Notes: generated from the sequence alone by a model not told the origin. A stretch of 64,000 bases of DNA from Paraktedonobacter carboxidivorans (GCA_041156125.1 JBEVTI010000024.1:1-64000), one strand, 5' to 3'; shown: positions 35,902-45,512, counted from the first letter of the stretch. Numbers and translations are program-made.

Positions 35902-36756
35902 TTACATGGCCGGGATAATATTCTGATTCAGATGGAACAGATTGCTCGGATCATAGAGTGTTTTGACCTTTGCCAGGCGGGCGTAGTTGGCGCGATAGGC
36001 AGCCTTTACATTGTCTGTGCCCTCATCCATCATCATGTTGATATAACCACCGCCCTCTGAATAAGGATGCAAGGCCATCCAGTAGTCCCTGGCCCACTGG
36101 ATCATACGCTCGTTATTAGCTGGATCAGGGTCAACCCCGACGATCACCTCGGAGAAGTTGGCATCACGGAAACTAAAGGCTGTGTCACTCACGCCAACCC
36201 GGTGGGCAGCACCAAAGCTGCCATCGGCGAGCACCACGTCAACGCTGAGCAGATTATCGATCGTCAGGCCCAGGGTACGCGTGAGGTAGCCAATGCCTCC
36301 ACCCAGGGTCAGTCCGCCGACACCGGTAGAGGAAATGAAGCCACTCGGCGTGGCCAGCCCGAAGGCATGGGTAGCATGGTCTACCTCACCCCAGGTGCAA
36401 CCACCCTCAACACGCGCAGTACGCGCGGACGGGTCAACGTGTATGCCCTTCATACCTGATAGATCAATCACCAGACCATCATCGCAGGTACCCAGGCCAG
36501 GACCACTGTGCCCACTGCCTCGCACAGCCAGGGGCAGCCTGTGCTCGCGAGCACAGTTGACCGCTACCATCACATCGGCCACATCCACGCAATGGGCGAT
36601 CATGGCAGGATGCTTCTCGATCATTGCATTGTAGACCGGCAGAGCCTGCTCGTAAGCAGCATCGCCGGGACAAAGTAACGCGCCACGCAGGCGCGCTCTA
36701 AGGTCTTGAACTTCCGTTTCCTGTAAAACGCCGGGGGTAGTTTGCTCTTGCAGCAT
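35902..36756 (-). pseudogene. Berberine-bridge-type FAD oxidoreductase with large in-frame internal deletion
   Basis: The open frame encodes 284 residues. Family members are about 450-470. The N-terminal FAD domain is intact, including both usual covalent attachment residues: H83 in RGSGHSGPG and C120 in GGCTWGEVD. Then, right after VDVVLADGSFGAAH, the sequence jumps to RVGVSDTAFSFRDANFSEV and the normal C-terminus (YDPSNLFHLNQNI). About 170 residues, covering the substrate domain, are missing without a frameshift. The ATG at 36756 has AAGGAG. It may be expressed, but I expect no oxidase activity; a cut-down FAD-binding protein cannot be excluded. Confidence 0.72.
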
Positions 36757-37009
36757 ACTTTTCTCCTTATACATCTTGTTAATCAGGCTATTTTATACAA
36801 TAATTAATGTTTCGACCGTTTACGAAAGCTAGTGATGTTGCTACATGCGTCGCATGATAGAAGAAGCAACAATCGCTATCGTATGTATGCGCGGCTCGAA
36901 ATTAGCGCTCTCAAGGTCAAACGGCAATCTATATGGTGTAAAATCTAATATAAGTGGCCTTATACCATAACAAAGAGTACTCTCCCCTTTTACAGAAGGC
37001 TTTACCTTG

Positions 37010-37078
37010 CCTGTTCTACATAATGAAAGAGGGTCTGCAGCACGCTGCTGCAGGCCCTCTTTCATTATGTAGAACAGG
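37010..37078. terminator. 33-bp hairpin with 3-nt loop after the diacylglycerol kinase gene
   Basis: Arms 37010-37042 and 37046-37078 pair over all 33 positions with one G-U wobble; the loop is CGC. It abuts the stop codon of the leftward kinase gene. A near loop-less stem of this length is unusual. Confidence 0.78.
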
Positions 37079-38587
37079 TTAGATGACTATTTGTGTGGCC
37101 TCGATGACGCCGCGTTTACTCTTATCGCCAGCAACGACAATTGTGGCACCGGTGCGCAAGCTACATAGCTCTTCGAGAGCGAACGGCTCGCCTGTTTTCT
37201 TCTGCGCCACTGTATGGGCGTCAACGCGTACCGCGACAGGCCGAATTTCACCTGTGCTTTGCTTCGTGATAGTTCCAGCGACAATATACATGCCCTTTTC
37301 CGCTGGATTGGGCTTAACCCCCACTACCGTCACACTTCGTCCCTGCGCTACCAACGTTTTGATATGCTCAAGATCTTCTTTGCGCTCCTGCTGAGAACGC
37401 TCAGGTTGCTGTTCCTGTTGTGCCGCTGTTTGCTCTGCTCCCTGATTTTGCTGGTCCGAGGCAGACTCCTTTTGTTCGTCTTCAGCATTATCAGATTTTT
37501 CAAACAAATCGCCACTATATGTGCGTGGAATGGCCATTTGCAACGCGTGTGGGATGGCATCAAACTGATATGTGACCATCAGTTGTTCAGAATTAGCTGC
37601 GTGTGCCAGCGTCTGTTGATCGGACTTGCTGAGATAATCTTTGAGCTTCATCGCGCTACCATCCAATTGTAAGGCCACGGATGCCGGGACTCTGAGAGTG
37701 AGATGTGCTCCCCGAAAGGATTCACTGGTCAGATTGTCAGGATGGCGGTGTAAGAGCAGCGAGAAAACCTGTTGCATAGTTGACAGCGGGTTGCCAGCGG
37801 TAATCACGCACACATCCAGGATACCATCATCCATCCGGGCATCCGGTGTCATCTCTACAATATCGGCATAGAGGCGAGTATTCCCTATGACCACCTGGAG
37901 CGCCTCACCTTTCCAAAGGATATCATTGCCCTCAATATCTCCCGTGCAGATCTCCACGGGAAAGGGATGGTGCGCGGGCAATTCTTTGAGCGAGGAGACA
38001 CCAACGGCGAGAGCGCCAACGCGATACTTGAGGGGCTGAGAAACGCGCTCCATGACGGCAGCGTCAAAGCCCAGGCCGGCCATCAACAGAAAATGCTGAC
38101 GCACTTTAGCCGCATCTTTGACTGGTGCCTGGCGTGACTTCTTGCCTGACTGGAGCTGCTCATTCTGAGCCGGATCTGCAAATGTCAATCCACTCACGCC
38201 AATATGCCCAACGTCCACCTTGCGTACATCGCTATCGACCAGCGCGAGCGCGGCCTTCACCGGCTCGGTCGGCACGCCGATCTCGCTTGCCCACACATTA
38301 GCAGTGCCACCGGGCACAAGGCCAACAACAGGCTGCTGCTTCTTATTAGCGTGCATGACGCCATTGACTACCTGGTTTAATGTTCCATCGCCGCCATAGG
38401 CAATTACTAAATCCTGTCCATCTTCGGTAGCCTTTTGCGCCAGAGCCATTGAATGGCCACCAAACACCTTGAGAGCAAGATCTGTGCTCCAACCAGCCGC
38501 AGCGAAGACCGCCAGAACATCAGTAATCTGCGCCAGATTCTGGCCTGTGCGCGGATTAATTACTAAAGATGCTTGCTTACGTTTCAT
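37079..38587 (-). CDS. Diacylglycerol/lipid kinase family protein with extra C-terminal domain
   Basis: A 502-residue protein. The first 330 residues are the DAGK/LCB5 catalytic fold: VINPRTGQ at the start, the nucleotide loop YGGDGTLNQVVNG (64-76), and GLVPGGTANVWA. This family phosphorylates diacylglycerol or related lipids with ATP. A Gln/Glu-rich linker (about 375-400) joins a C-terminal domain of about 95 residues (VTVVGVKPNPAEKGMYIVAG, then a beta-rich end) that is not part of ordinary YegS/DgkB proteins. It is third in a leftward set with DUF1206 and PAP2 genes, pointing to membrane-lipid turnover. Confidence 0.85.
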   Translation of the reverse strand: MKRKQASLVINPRTGQNLAQITDVLAVFAAAGWSTDLALKVFGGHSMALAQKATEDGQDLVIAYGGDGTLNQVVNGVMHANKKQQPVVGLVPGGTANVWASEIGVPTEPVKAALALVDSDVRKVDVGHIGVSGLTFADPAQNEQLQSGKKSRQAPVKDAAKVRQHFLLMAGLGFDAAVMERVSQPLKYRVGALAVGVSSLKELPAHHPFPVEICTGDIEGNDILWKGEALQVVIGNTRLYADIVEMTPDARMDDGILDVCVITAGNPLSTMQQVFSLLLHRHPDNLTSESFRGAHLTLRVPASVALQLDGSAMKLKDYLSKSDQQTLAHAANSEQLMVTYQFDAIPHALQMAIPRTYSGDLFEKSDNAEDEQKESASDQQNQGAEQTAAQQEQQPERSQQERKEDLEHIKTLVAQGRSVTVVGVKPNPAEKGMYIVAGTITKQSTGEIRPVAVRVDAHTVAQKKTGEPFALEELCSLRTGATIVVAGDKSKRGVIEATQIVI

Positions 38588-38633
38588 AAAGACTCCCTAT
38601 TCTTATAAATGAGCAGTGCATAACCCATCACGG

Positions 38634-39425
38634 CTAGCCCTTTCCCTCTAACATTTTCCGCCTCTTACGCTGTTCAAGCTTGTTTGTCGTCAGCATATAG
38701 AGAAAAATGAACAATGCCATCCAGATCGCCCCATCCAGATAACCACCAACTATATCCAGCACCCAGTGCTCACCTTCCCACAAACGAGCGAGGCCCATGA
38801 TACCAATATTGAGCAAAGCCCATATTTGTAAGAGCAACACAAGCCATTGATGGCGCCACTGTTTTACAGACGGTGTCAATGTGAGAAAAAAGAGAAAGCC
38901 GTAAAAGACCATCATATGGCAGCTATGCCCGGACGGAAAGCTATTGAAAATGAGCCGACTATCCACGTGAATAAGATTAGGCGTAGGGCGCGGACGCTGC
39001 ACCAGGTCACCGATGAGCGCATCAACGCCATTGCCAATGACCACAGCCAGCGCTAAGAAGATACCCTGGCGGAACCAGCGCATCACGACAAACACGACCA
39101 TAACGGCAATGGTTGTTATGACATCTGGCAGAGGGTCGTTGATAAATGTCAAAAAGCGGAAAATTGCCCCAATCCATGGCTGTGTAATCGACGCCTGTAA
39201 CCATTTGCTCAGATCAAATTCAAAAGGCAGTGGATGGGGATTGGCGCGAATGTACAGAGACAAGGTGACCATGCCGGCCACTGCCAAAAACCACGCTACG
39301 ATTCCGACTACTAACAAGTAGGGCCGTTTATTGCTCTGCCCCTCGGTCTTTACAGCATATGCCGTTACTCTATCGTCAGTCCTATATGGTCTTTGCTCTG
39401 AATTTTTATCGCGTGAAATCTCCAC
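38634..39425 (-). CDS. PAP2-family membrane phosphatase with altered active-site motif
   Basis: A 263-residue protein with about six membrane segments. It starts with GTG, with GGGAGGGG upstream inside the end of the DUF1206 gene. Acid-phosphatase motifs: QRPRPTP, where the usual K-x6-RP lysine is not seen (Gly at that place); FPSGH (PSGH intact); and ARLWEGEHWVLD, where the Ser of SRx5HxxxD is Ala. The nucleophilic His and supporting His/Asp are kept. Members remove phosphate from phosphatidic acid, PGP or undecaprenyl pyrophosphate. With the diacylglycerol kinase downstream, opposite reactions on the same lipid are conceivable. Confidence 0.8.
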   Translation of the reverse strand: MEISRDKNSEQRPYRTDDRVTAYAVKTEGQSNKRPYLLVVGIVAWFLAVAGMVTLSLYIRANPHPLPFEFDLSKWLQASITQPWIGAIFRFLTFINDPLPDVITTIAVMVVFVVMRWFRQGIFLALAVVIGNGVDALIGDLVQRPRPTPNLIHVDSRLIFNSFPSGHSCHMMVFYGFLFFLTLTPSVKQWRHQWLVLLLQIWALLNIGIMGLARLWEGEHWVLDIVGGYLDGAIWMALFIFLYMLTTNKLEQRKRRKMLEGKG

Positions 39426-39427
39426 TG

Positions 39428-40291
39428 CTATGCCCCTCCCACCTTGCGATAGCGCGCCTCAACGAAGGAATAGACGCCATACGCAATTAAGCCTAACGCG
39501 ACAATACCCAGCAGCCAGGGACCAAAGGGTTGCTTTATTAGCTCCGTCAGGGCCGCGTCAAGGCCTTTGGCATCTTTAGGATCATGTTGCACCGCGGCTA
39601 TAATCAGGAACAAACCCACAATCGTAAAAACAACGCCCAGAGCCGCATTGCCCAGGCGACCAGAGAATTCAGCAGCTTTGCGCACATTTGCCCTGAGAGA
39701 GGAGAGATTGAGGTAACGCATAAATGTGGCCCGGTATGCTCTTATGAAAAGAGCGATAGCGATACCAAGTACGACACATCCGACCAGCACCACCAGAAAA
39801 ACGCCACCAGGCTGCTTGAGCAACAGACCAGTCCAGTTCTGCGCTGAACTCGTGGAGTTTCTCGACGAGGGAGAACCGGTCGTAACAAGTTGGTAAGCCC
39901 CTACACCAAGCAAGATATAGGAAACACCCACAGCGGCATAGCCGATACGCGCCCCGATACCTTTCGCTGTACGTCCCTTATGCTCTGTATCAAACAGCGC
40001 TTGAATCAAACTCCAGAGAGCAAAGCCAAAGAGTCCTACAGTGATAATCACCATGAGAACACGTCCAAAACCTTCTCCCAGAGGGCTATTGTATAGTGCT
40101 CGCAACGCGCCATTCTGATCAGTGATGTTACCACCATGGCCTGTCGCAAGCAGAACCGCCAGAAAGCCAATTACAACATAAACGACTCCTTTTATGGTGT
40201 ACCCTAAACGGGCAAGAATAACCACTGCCCGACTCGTAGCAGCACTGCGTGCTACCCGCTGCGTCTCCGCGGCTCTAGCATGTAAACTCAC
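39428..40291 (-). CDS. DUF1206 membrane protein
   Basis: A 287-residue protein made of three similar units, each with two membrane helices. The opening helices are ARLGYTIKGVVYVVIGFLAV, ARIGYAAVGVSYILLGVGAY and GRLGNAALGVVFTIVGLFLI. The repeated A/G-R-x-G-Y/N-x2-x-G pattern is diagnostic for DUF1206, which has no assigned function. It is first in the leftward set with PAP2 (2 bp apart, shared ribosome site) and diacylglycerol kinase. Confidence 0.87.
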   Translation of the reverse strand: MSLHARAAETQRVARSAATSRAVVILARLGYTIKGVVYVVIGFLAVLLATGHGGNITDQNGALRALYNSPLGEGFGRVLMVIITVGLFGFALWSLIQALFDTEHKGRTAKGIGARIGYAAVGVSYILLGVGAYQLVTTGSPSSRNSTSSAQNWTGLLLKQPGGVFLVVLVGCVVLGIAIALFIRAYRATFMRYLNLSSLRANVRKAAEFSGRLGNAALGVVFTIVGLFLIIAAVQHDPKDAKGLDAALTELIKQPFGPWLLGIVALGLIAYGVYSFVEARYRKVGGA

Positions 40292-40680
40292 TTTGCATTC
40301 TCCTATTAGTGCGCCGACAATTTTTTCGTCAGCATTTCACGGACGGGTTTAACACGTGCCAATCCCCTGGGATGGATACAAAGGATGCCAGAACTGTAGA
40401 TTCAGAAAAATCGGCTACTCTAACCTGGCGCTATGACCGGGTGAGGATGCCAGAAGCGCAATGCCTCGCCCATGACCTGGAACTGTACCCTGACCTTCTC
40501 AGCCTCGCGCACCGCAGCAAGCGACCTTACGACCGAGCCTGACCATAGGTGAAGAAAAAAATTCGTTGTCAATGGAAACCACTTCCGAATCGTGTTACTA
40601 CTATCTTGAAGGATTAGTTCCAATCGCAAAAAGCGTTGGCAGAGATTTTCTTACAAAGCAAAAGGTCAAAAGCAAACAAT
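40292..40680. other. Divergent intergenic region
   Basis: About 390 bp between two genes read in opposite directions (DUF1206 left, PAP2 right). No gene, RNA or strong repeat is visible. It should carry both promoters. Confidence 0.5.
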
Positions 40681-41442
40681 ATGGATAACGTAAATGAAAC
40701 GGTAAAAGATGTTCAACAAGAGGTCCAGGAAGCGCGGCGTCCCTGGTATTATACTTTGCGCCAGGCAAGATTCTTGCTCGGCATCTACCTCATTGTGCTG
40801 ATAATGTTCAGTTCACTGGCTCTGCTGGTCTACCTGCATCCTCTCCTCTCGGTAGATGTGACTATTACCCGCGAGTTTCAGGAAAATCCGGCCCCCTGGT
40901 TAAGCATTTCGATGATTGTGGTCAGCTACCTGGGCAATAACTTCTGGCTCTTTATTGGCTTAATAGCATTGACTGCCGCGTTATTCTGGTTTTTCCGCCT
41001 GCGTCTGGAAGCAGTTACACTGATCTTTATCTGTCTGAGCAGTTCTCTGCTCAATCTCCTGGTAAAGTTGCTGGTTAACCGGCCAAGACCAACCCAATCG
41101 CTGGTTACAGTGTTCCAAGAAGCGACCGGCAAGAGCTTTCCCAGCGCCCACGTCATGTCCTATGTCGCTTACTGGGGTGTACTTCTCATCTTTAGTATTA
41201 TCCTTTTTAGCAGCAAATACTGGTGGCGGAATGTGTTGCTAATTATATCCGTGCTGTTTATTGTCCTGGTTGGCCCATCACGTATCTATCTAGGAGATCA
41301 CTGGGCCAGCGACGTACTGGGAGGATATCTACTTGGCGGTCTCTGGCTCTGGGGCTGTCTATGGATCTACACAAAATTAAAAGAGCGTCACATCCTCGCA
41401 GTACCTTCAAACAAGGAACCCGCGCCAGCAGTAAACAATTAA
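40681..41442 (+). CDS. PAP2-family membrane phosphatase (complete catalytic motif)
   Basis: A protein of about 253 residues with six membrane segments. All three acid-phosphatase motifs are intact: K-x6-RP in VKLLVNRPRPTQS, PSAH in KSFPSAHVMSY, and SR-x5-H-x3-D in SRIYLGDHWASDVLGGYLLG. It should dephosphorylate a lipid phosphate at the outer membrane face (phosphatidic acid, PGP or undecaprenyl-PP). The start at 40681 is preceded only by a distant AAAAGG; an upstream TTG is also possible. It is divergent from the DUF1206/PAP2/kinase set, which contains a second PAP2 with degraded motifs. Confidence 0.87.
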   Translation: MDNVNETVKDVQQEVQEARRPWYYTLRQARFLLGIYLIVLIMFSSLALLVYLHPLLSVDVTITREFQENPAPWLSISMIVVSYLGNNFWLFIGLIALTAALFWFFRLRLEAVTLIFICLSSSLLNLLVKLLVNRPRPTQSLVTVFQEATGKSFPSAHVMSYVAYWGVLLIFSIILFSSKYWWRNVLLIISVLFIVLVGPSRIYLGDHWASDVLGGYLLGGLWLWGCLWIYTKLKERHILAVPSNKEPAPAVNN

Positions 41443-41501
41443 GCAAATGCAGAAGCGGCTGGCCTGGCGCAACGCTCAGGCCAGCCGCTTCTGCATTTGC
41501 T
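41442..41501. terminator. 25-bp perfect bidirectional hairpin
   Basis: GCAAATGCAGAAGCGGCTGG... (41443-41466) pairs perfectly with 41477-41500, plus one outer A-T pair, around a 10-nt loop. It overlaps the PAP2 stop and ends about 10 bp before the stop of the convergent SWIM gene. Confidence 0.8.
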
Positions 41502-41511
41502 CACCACAAAC

Positions 41512-42354
41512 CTACTTCATCTGCCTGCTCTTCAGGCGCACGCGCTCATACAACTCTGCCATCACGCTTAGAAACGAGCGATCCTCGTGCCAGAAAGGTG
41601 GATAATCGCCCCGTTTCTTGATCAGCAGCGCAGGCACGCTAGCTGTAGCGGCGGGATCTGGTAGCGCGGGCAGACGCCTGGCACCGGTCCAGAAAGCTTT
41701 ATGACTGGCATCAGCAGGCAGAGTTGCCTGACGCGGGCGAGTATAGTAAGCTTCCACTGGCTCCAGGCGGGTCTGCTTTTCCTCAGTCAGAGCGGAGGCC
41801 AGGATCTGACCCAGAGGCGTCTGGACAAGTTCGGTATAGAGATCGTCGCGTGAGATGCCCCGCAACTCAAACATCACAAAAGGATCACGATCCAGGTCTG
41901 AGGCCAGCAGATAGTAAACACCCGCAATATGTTTGCAGGGATTTGAAGCATCTGGACATGAACAGATAGTCTTGAAATCTTGCTCGCTAAAGGGCAAAAG
42001 ATGCAAATCCAGGCTAGCGAAAGCTTCCTCGATAGTATCAGGCATCTCGTTCATCAGCAGCCTGGTCACTAGATCGGCGCGCGCGGCAATCTGGCCAATC
42101 ACCTTACTCCAATTGGCCGCAGTAATGGCTTTGAGAGTGATAGAGGTCTTATAGATCGGCTCCGTGTAGACGCCAAAGTAGGGATTAATTGAGCCACGTA
42201 CTTTGGCTGTCACCGTGCCCTTGTCAAGCTGATAATCAAGAATACGTCCACCACGCGCGTAGGTGCGCCCACGCGCCAGGCGACCCTCGTCAGTAAAACG
42301 TTCCAGGGCCTCGATAAAGCGCTGACCCCACCAGGTGCGGCTAAACTGTGCCAT
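41512..42354 (-). CDS. SWIM zinc-finger protein
   Basis: A 280-residue protein. The zinc-binding SWIM motif CxC-xn-CxH is seen as CSCPDASNPCKHIAGVYYLL near residue 131. The opening TWWGQRFIEALERFTDEGRL and the YARGGRILDYQLDKGTVTAKV strand are typical of the SWIM partners of bacterial SNF2 helicases. It starts 5 bp after the SNF2 gene, with its GGAG site inside the helicase's last codons, so the two are co-translated and probably form a DNA/RNA remodelling complex. Confidence 0.87.
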   Translation of the reverse strand: MAQFSRTWWGQRFIEALERFTDEGRLARGRTYARGGRILDYQLDKGTVTAKVRGSINPYFGVYTEPIYKTSITLKAITAANWSKVIGQIAARADLVTRLLMNEMPDTIEEAFASLDLHLLPFSEQDFKTICSCPDASNPCKHIAGVYYLLASDLDRDPFVMFELRGISRDDLYTELVQTPLGQILASALTEEKQTRLEPVEAYYTRPRQATLPADASHKAFWTGARRLPALPDPAATASVPALLIKKRGDYPPFWHEDRSFLSVMAELYERVRLKSRQMK

Positions 42355-42359
42355 TATCT

Positions 42360-45300
42360 TTACTCCAGAACCGCGCTATAGCGTAGTGCAATCAAGTCCT
42401 TAAAGGTAGCATTATCCAGTTCGGTCAGCCAGGATTCATCGCTCCCAACTACCAGCGAAGAAAGACGCTTTTTATCCTCGATCATCTCGTCAATACGCTC
42501 TTCCATCGTGCCAATGGCTACAAATTTATGCACAAAAACGTTTTTACCCTGGCCAATACGAAAGGCGCGATCAGTGGCCTGGTCTTCAACCGCGGGATTC
42601 CACCAGCGATCAAAATGGAACACATGATTGGCCCTGGTCAGATTCAGACCTACGCCTCCCGCTCGCAATGAGAGAATAAAGACCGATGGCTCGCTGTCGG
42701 CATCTTGAAACTCGCTGACCATGCGCTCCCGTCTGGGTACGCTGGTCCCACCATGCAGATAATAGGTGTTATAGTGCAGCTGCTGGCCCAGATACTTCTC
42801 CAGCGCGTCTCCAATCTCCGTGAACTGGGTAAAGACCAGCGCACTCTCGCCGCTTTCGATGACCTCTTCGATCATTTCCGCAAAGCGTTGCAACTTGTGC
42901 GAGCGCTCGGTAGTGAAGGCGCTACCATCCTGCAAAAACTGCGCTGGATGATTACAAATCTGCTTGAGCTTGAGAAGGGTAGCTAGAATCAAACCCCTGC
43001 GCTGGATACCATCGACCTCCTTGAGTTTCTCCTCAACATCCCTGACAACCGCTTCGTAGAGCGAGGCCTGTTCAGTGGAAAGTGTGCAATACATCTTCTG
43101 TTCGATCTTATCGGGCAGATCATCAATAATCTTCTTATCTGTCTTCACGCGCCTCAAGATAAAAGGCTCAACCAGTTGCTTCAAGATCGTTGACTGCTTG
43201 AGATTGTTCTCCTTCTGGATCGGCAGTTCAAAGACTTTGCGAAACTGCGCCTCCTTGCCCAGATAGTCGGGATTGAGAAAGTGGAAGATAGACCACAGAT
43301 CGCGCAGGCGGTTCTCGACAGGTGTGCCCGTCAGGGCGATGCGATGGAGCGAGTTAAGCTTAAGGATAGCGCGTGTCTGCGCGGCCTGGGGATTCTTGAT
43401 GTTCTGCGCCTCGTCCACGACCACGCGGTGCCACTTTATGCCTTGCAAGAGCTTATCATCCAGGCGCGCCAGGGCAAATGAGGTCAGCAACACATCTTTG
43501 CTCTGACAGATCTCCCCGAAGGCTTGCTTCTCTTTGATGCGCGTGCTCCCTTGATGCACATGGACGCGCAGTTGAGGAGCGAAACGCGCGATCTCCTTGC
43601 TCCAGTTACCGATCACCGAGGTCGGCGCGATAATCAGGGTTGGCAGCAGTTCAGCCTCTTCCTCGCGCTCTTCCTCGCGCTCTTTGAGCAGGCAAGCGAT
43701 GATCTGAATCGTCTTGCCCAGACCCATATCGTCCGCGAGACAGGGATGCAAGCCCAGGCCCTCCAGATAGCGCAGCCAGGAGACGCCGCGCCGCTGATAA
43801 TCGCGCAGGGTTGCCTGCAGGTGCTGGGGATCTGCGATGGGTGCGAAAGTATTCTTATCCTGCAAACGGGCCAGCATCTCGCGCAGATCTGAGTCGTGTT
43901 CCCACTCCAGATCGTTGGGGGATTGCGCGCCAAGCTTTAACATTGCCTGCAAAGAGATCTCAGAAGCCTCGCCCTGGTGAAGCTTCCAGAACTCTAGCAT
44001 CTGCTGCATTTTAGCGCGGTCCAGTTCTATCCACTGGCCGCGAAACTGCACCAGGGAGCTTCTGGCATTGACGAGTTGCTCCCATTCTTTAGCGGAAACT
44101 GGCTCGCCCCCAATGGACAATTCATAGCTATAGGCGATGACGGCATCGAGGCTAAGTCGGCCAGGCGCATTTGAGTTTGTGCCTTTAGCTGAACGCATAG
44201 AGGTTTTCATGCGTATCTTCGTGCGTCGGCGTCCCTGAGGCGTCCACCACGCTGGCACAATCACCGTAAAGCCCGCGTCCCCAAGCACCCAGGAGATCTC
44301 TTTGAGGAACGTAAACGCCTCCTCCAGGGTCAGTTGACAGGCCGCTGGCTGGTCCGTGGCCAGGCCGCTCCAGATGGTAGGGTAAATGCGCGCGGCAGAT
44401 CCCAGGGCCAGGAGAAGATCTTTCTCGAAATCCTGACCAAAGGGTTGCCTGGCAGCGGCGCGCGCTTTGGGCTTGAGCGACCAGTAATCGGCCAGGCTCA
44501 GCTTAAGCGATGGATCATGCCTGGACGCGACCAGAAAGTGGAGTTGCCAGTTATCAGTATCATCCGCGGACGCTTCCTCCAGACGGAAGCACAGAGTAAA
44601 ATCCGTCTCCTGATGCCTGCCACTCAGTTGCGCCCGCCAGGCCAGCCAGTGCTTGTAGTCCGCCAGAGTCAGCGCGAAAGGAGACAGCCTCAGGCGAGAT
44701 GGATAGACGCATTTGTAAAGCAATGTGCCCGCAATCTGCTGGTCAAATTTCGCCGTAAATGGCGTCTCGGTAACTATCGTGTGCAGCAAACACTCGGAGA
44801 AGTGGCGCAATAAAGACTCTTTGTCAAACAGCGCGCCATCCTTTTTATTCAATCCAGCGGCACACACGCCTGGCATGGCGGCAAGATAGCTCTGGATCGC
44901 CGTCTCATAAGCCTCGGAGAGCAGTTCCCAGCCGGAATGCAACTCAAAAGCAGGCTCACTCGCCTCTTTTTTCGGCTGCTTGCCCTTGACAGCAGGTTGC
45001 GCCAACTCTTGATACCTGAGCGCGGGAATATACTGATCTTTCGCCAGCATGCCCTTGATCACCTGAGCATACTGCTGCCAGAAGAGCAGATCCGCGCCCA
45101 GTTGAAAATCCGCCGCCGCGTAAAGGGCGATAAAATGAATATCGTTGAGCGTCGTAATTACATCTGGTACCTTGTAGCAACTGATCTGCCAGGGCCTCAG
45201 TTCAAAATCCAGAGGCTCCTCTTCATCCACATAGCGCAGCAACTCAAACGCGGGAGCGGGTTTACCCTCGGTAGTAGGCAGGAGAAAATATTTCTCACAC

Positions 45301-45512
45301 AGGCCACCTGACGCTACAACATCTTTCAGCTTCAGCTTTTCCTTGAGAAAGGTAGCCAGTGCTGCCGTCTCCAGATGCCGGGGATGGACAAACCTGGTGC
45401 GGGCTGCCGCCATCTCCACAACTTCATCCGTTTCTACCCAGATATAAAACGCTCCACCCTGGATAAACTCCTGTCCGTCATCAGGAATCCAGGTTCCATG
45501 CATCATGTGCAT
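42360..45512 (-). CDS. SNF2-family DEAD/DEAH-box helicase
   Basis: A protein of about 1050 residues. The ATG at 45512 (MHMMHGTWIPDD) follows CAGGAG. The first 560 or so residues are the helicase-associated region typical of bacterial SNF2 proteins. Then come the SNF2 core motifs: LADDMGLGKTIQIIACLL (motif I), LIIAPTSVIGNWSKEI, VVDEAQNIKNP (DEAQ box), ALTGTPVENRL, and the C-lobe ALVFTQFTEIGDAL, LRAGGVGLNLTRANHVFHFD, DQATDRAFRIGQ. It should translocate on double-stranded DNA using ATP. It pairs with the SWIM gene directly downstream. Such pairs are widespread; suggested roles in transcription recycling or defence are not established. Confidence 0.9.
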   Translation of the reverse strand: MHMMHGTWIPDDGQEFIQGGAFYIWVETDEVVEMAAARTRFVHPRHLETAALATFLKEKLKLKDVVASGGLCEKYFLLPTTEGKPAPAFELLRYVDEEEPLDFELRPWQISCYKVPDVITTLNDIHFIALYAAADFQLGADLLFWQQYAQVIKGMLAKDQYIPALRYQELAQPAVKGKQPKKEASEPAFELHSGWELLSEAYETAIQSYLAAMPGVCAAGLNKKDGALFDKESLLRHFSECLLHTIVTETPFTAKFDQQIAGTLLYKCVYPSRLRLSPFALTLADYKHWLAWRAQLSGRHQETDFTLCFRLEEASADDTDNWQLHFLVASRHDPSLKLSLADYWSLKPKARAAARQPFGQDFEKDLLLALGSAARIYPTIWSGLATDQPAACQLTLEEAFTFLKEISWVLGDAGFTVIVPAWWTPQGRRRTKIRMKTSMRSAKGTNSNAPGRLSLDAVIAYSYELSIGGEPVSAKEWEQLVNARSSLVQFRGQWIELDRAKMQQMLEFWKLHQGEASEISLQAMLKLGAQSPNDLEWEHDSDLREMLARLQDKNTFAPIADPQHLQATLRDYQRRGVSWLRYLEGLGLHPCLADDMGLGKTIQIIACLLKEREEEREEEAELLPTLIIAPTSVIGNWSKEIARFAPQLRVHVHQGSTRIKEKQAFGEICQSKDVLLTSFALARLDDKLLQGIKWHRVVVDEAQNIKNPQAAQTRAILKLNSLHRIALTGTPVENRLRDLWSIFHFLNPDYLGKEAQFRKVFELPIQKENNLKQSTILKQLVEPFILRRVKTDKKIIDDLPDKIEQKMYCTLSTEQASLYEAVVRDVEEKLKEVDGIQRRGLILATLLKLKQICNHPAQFLQDGSAFTTERSHKLQRFAEMIEEVIESGESALVFTQFTEIGDALEKYLGQQLHYNTYYLHGGTSVPRRERMVSEFQDADSEPSVFILSLRAGGVGLNLTRANHVFHFDRWWNPAVEDQATDRAFRIGQGKNVFVHKFVAIGTMEERIDEMIEDKKRLSSLVVGSDESWLTELDNATFKDLIALRYSAVLE

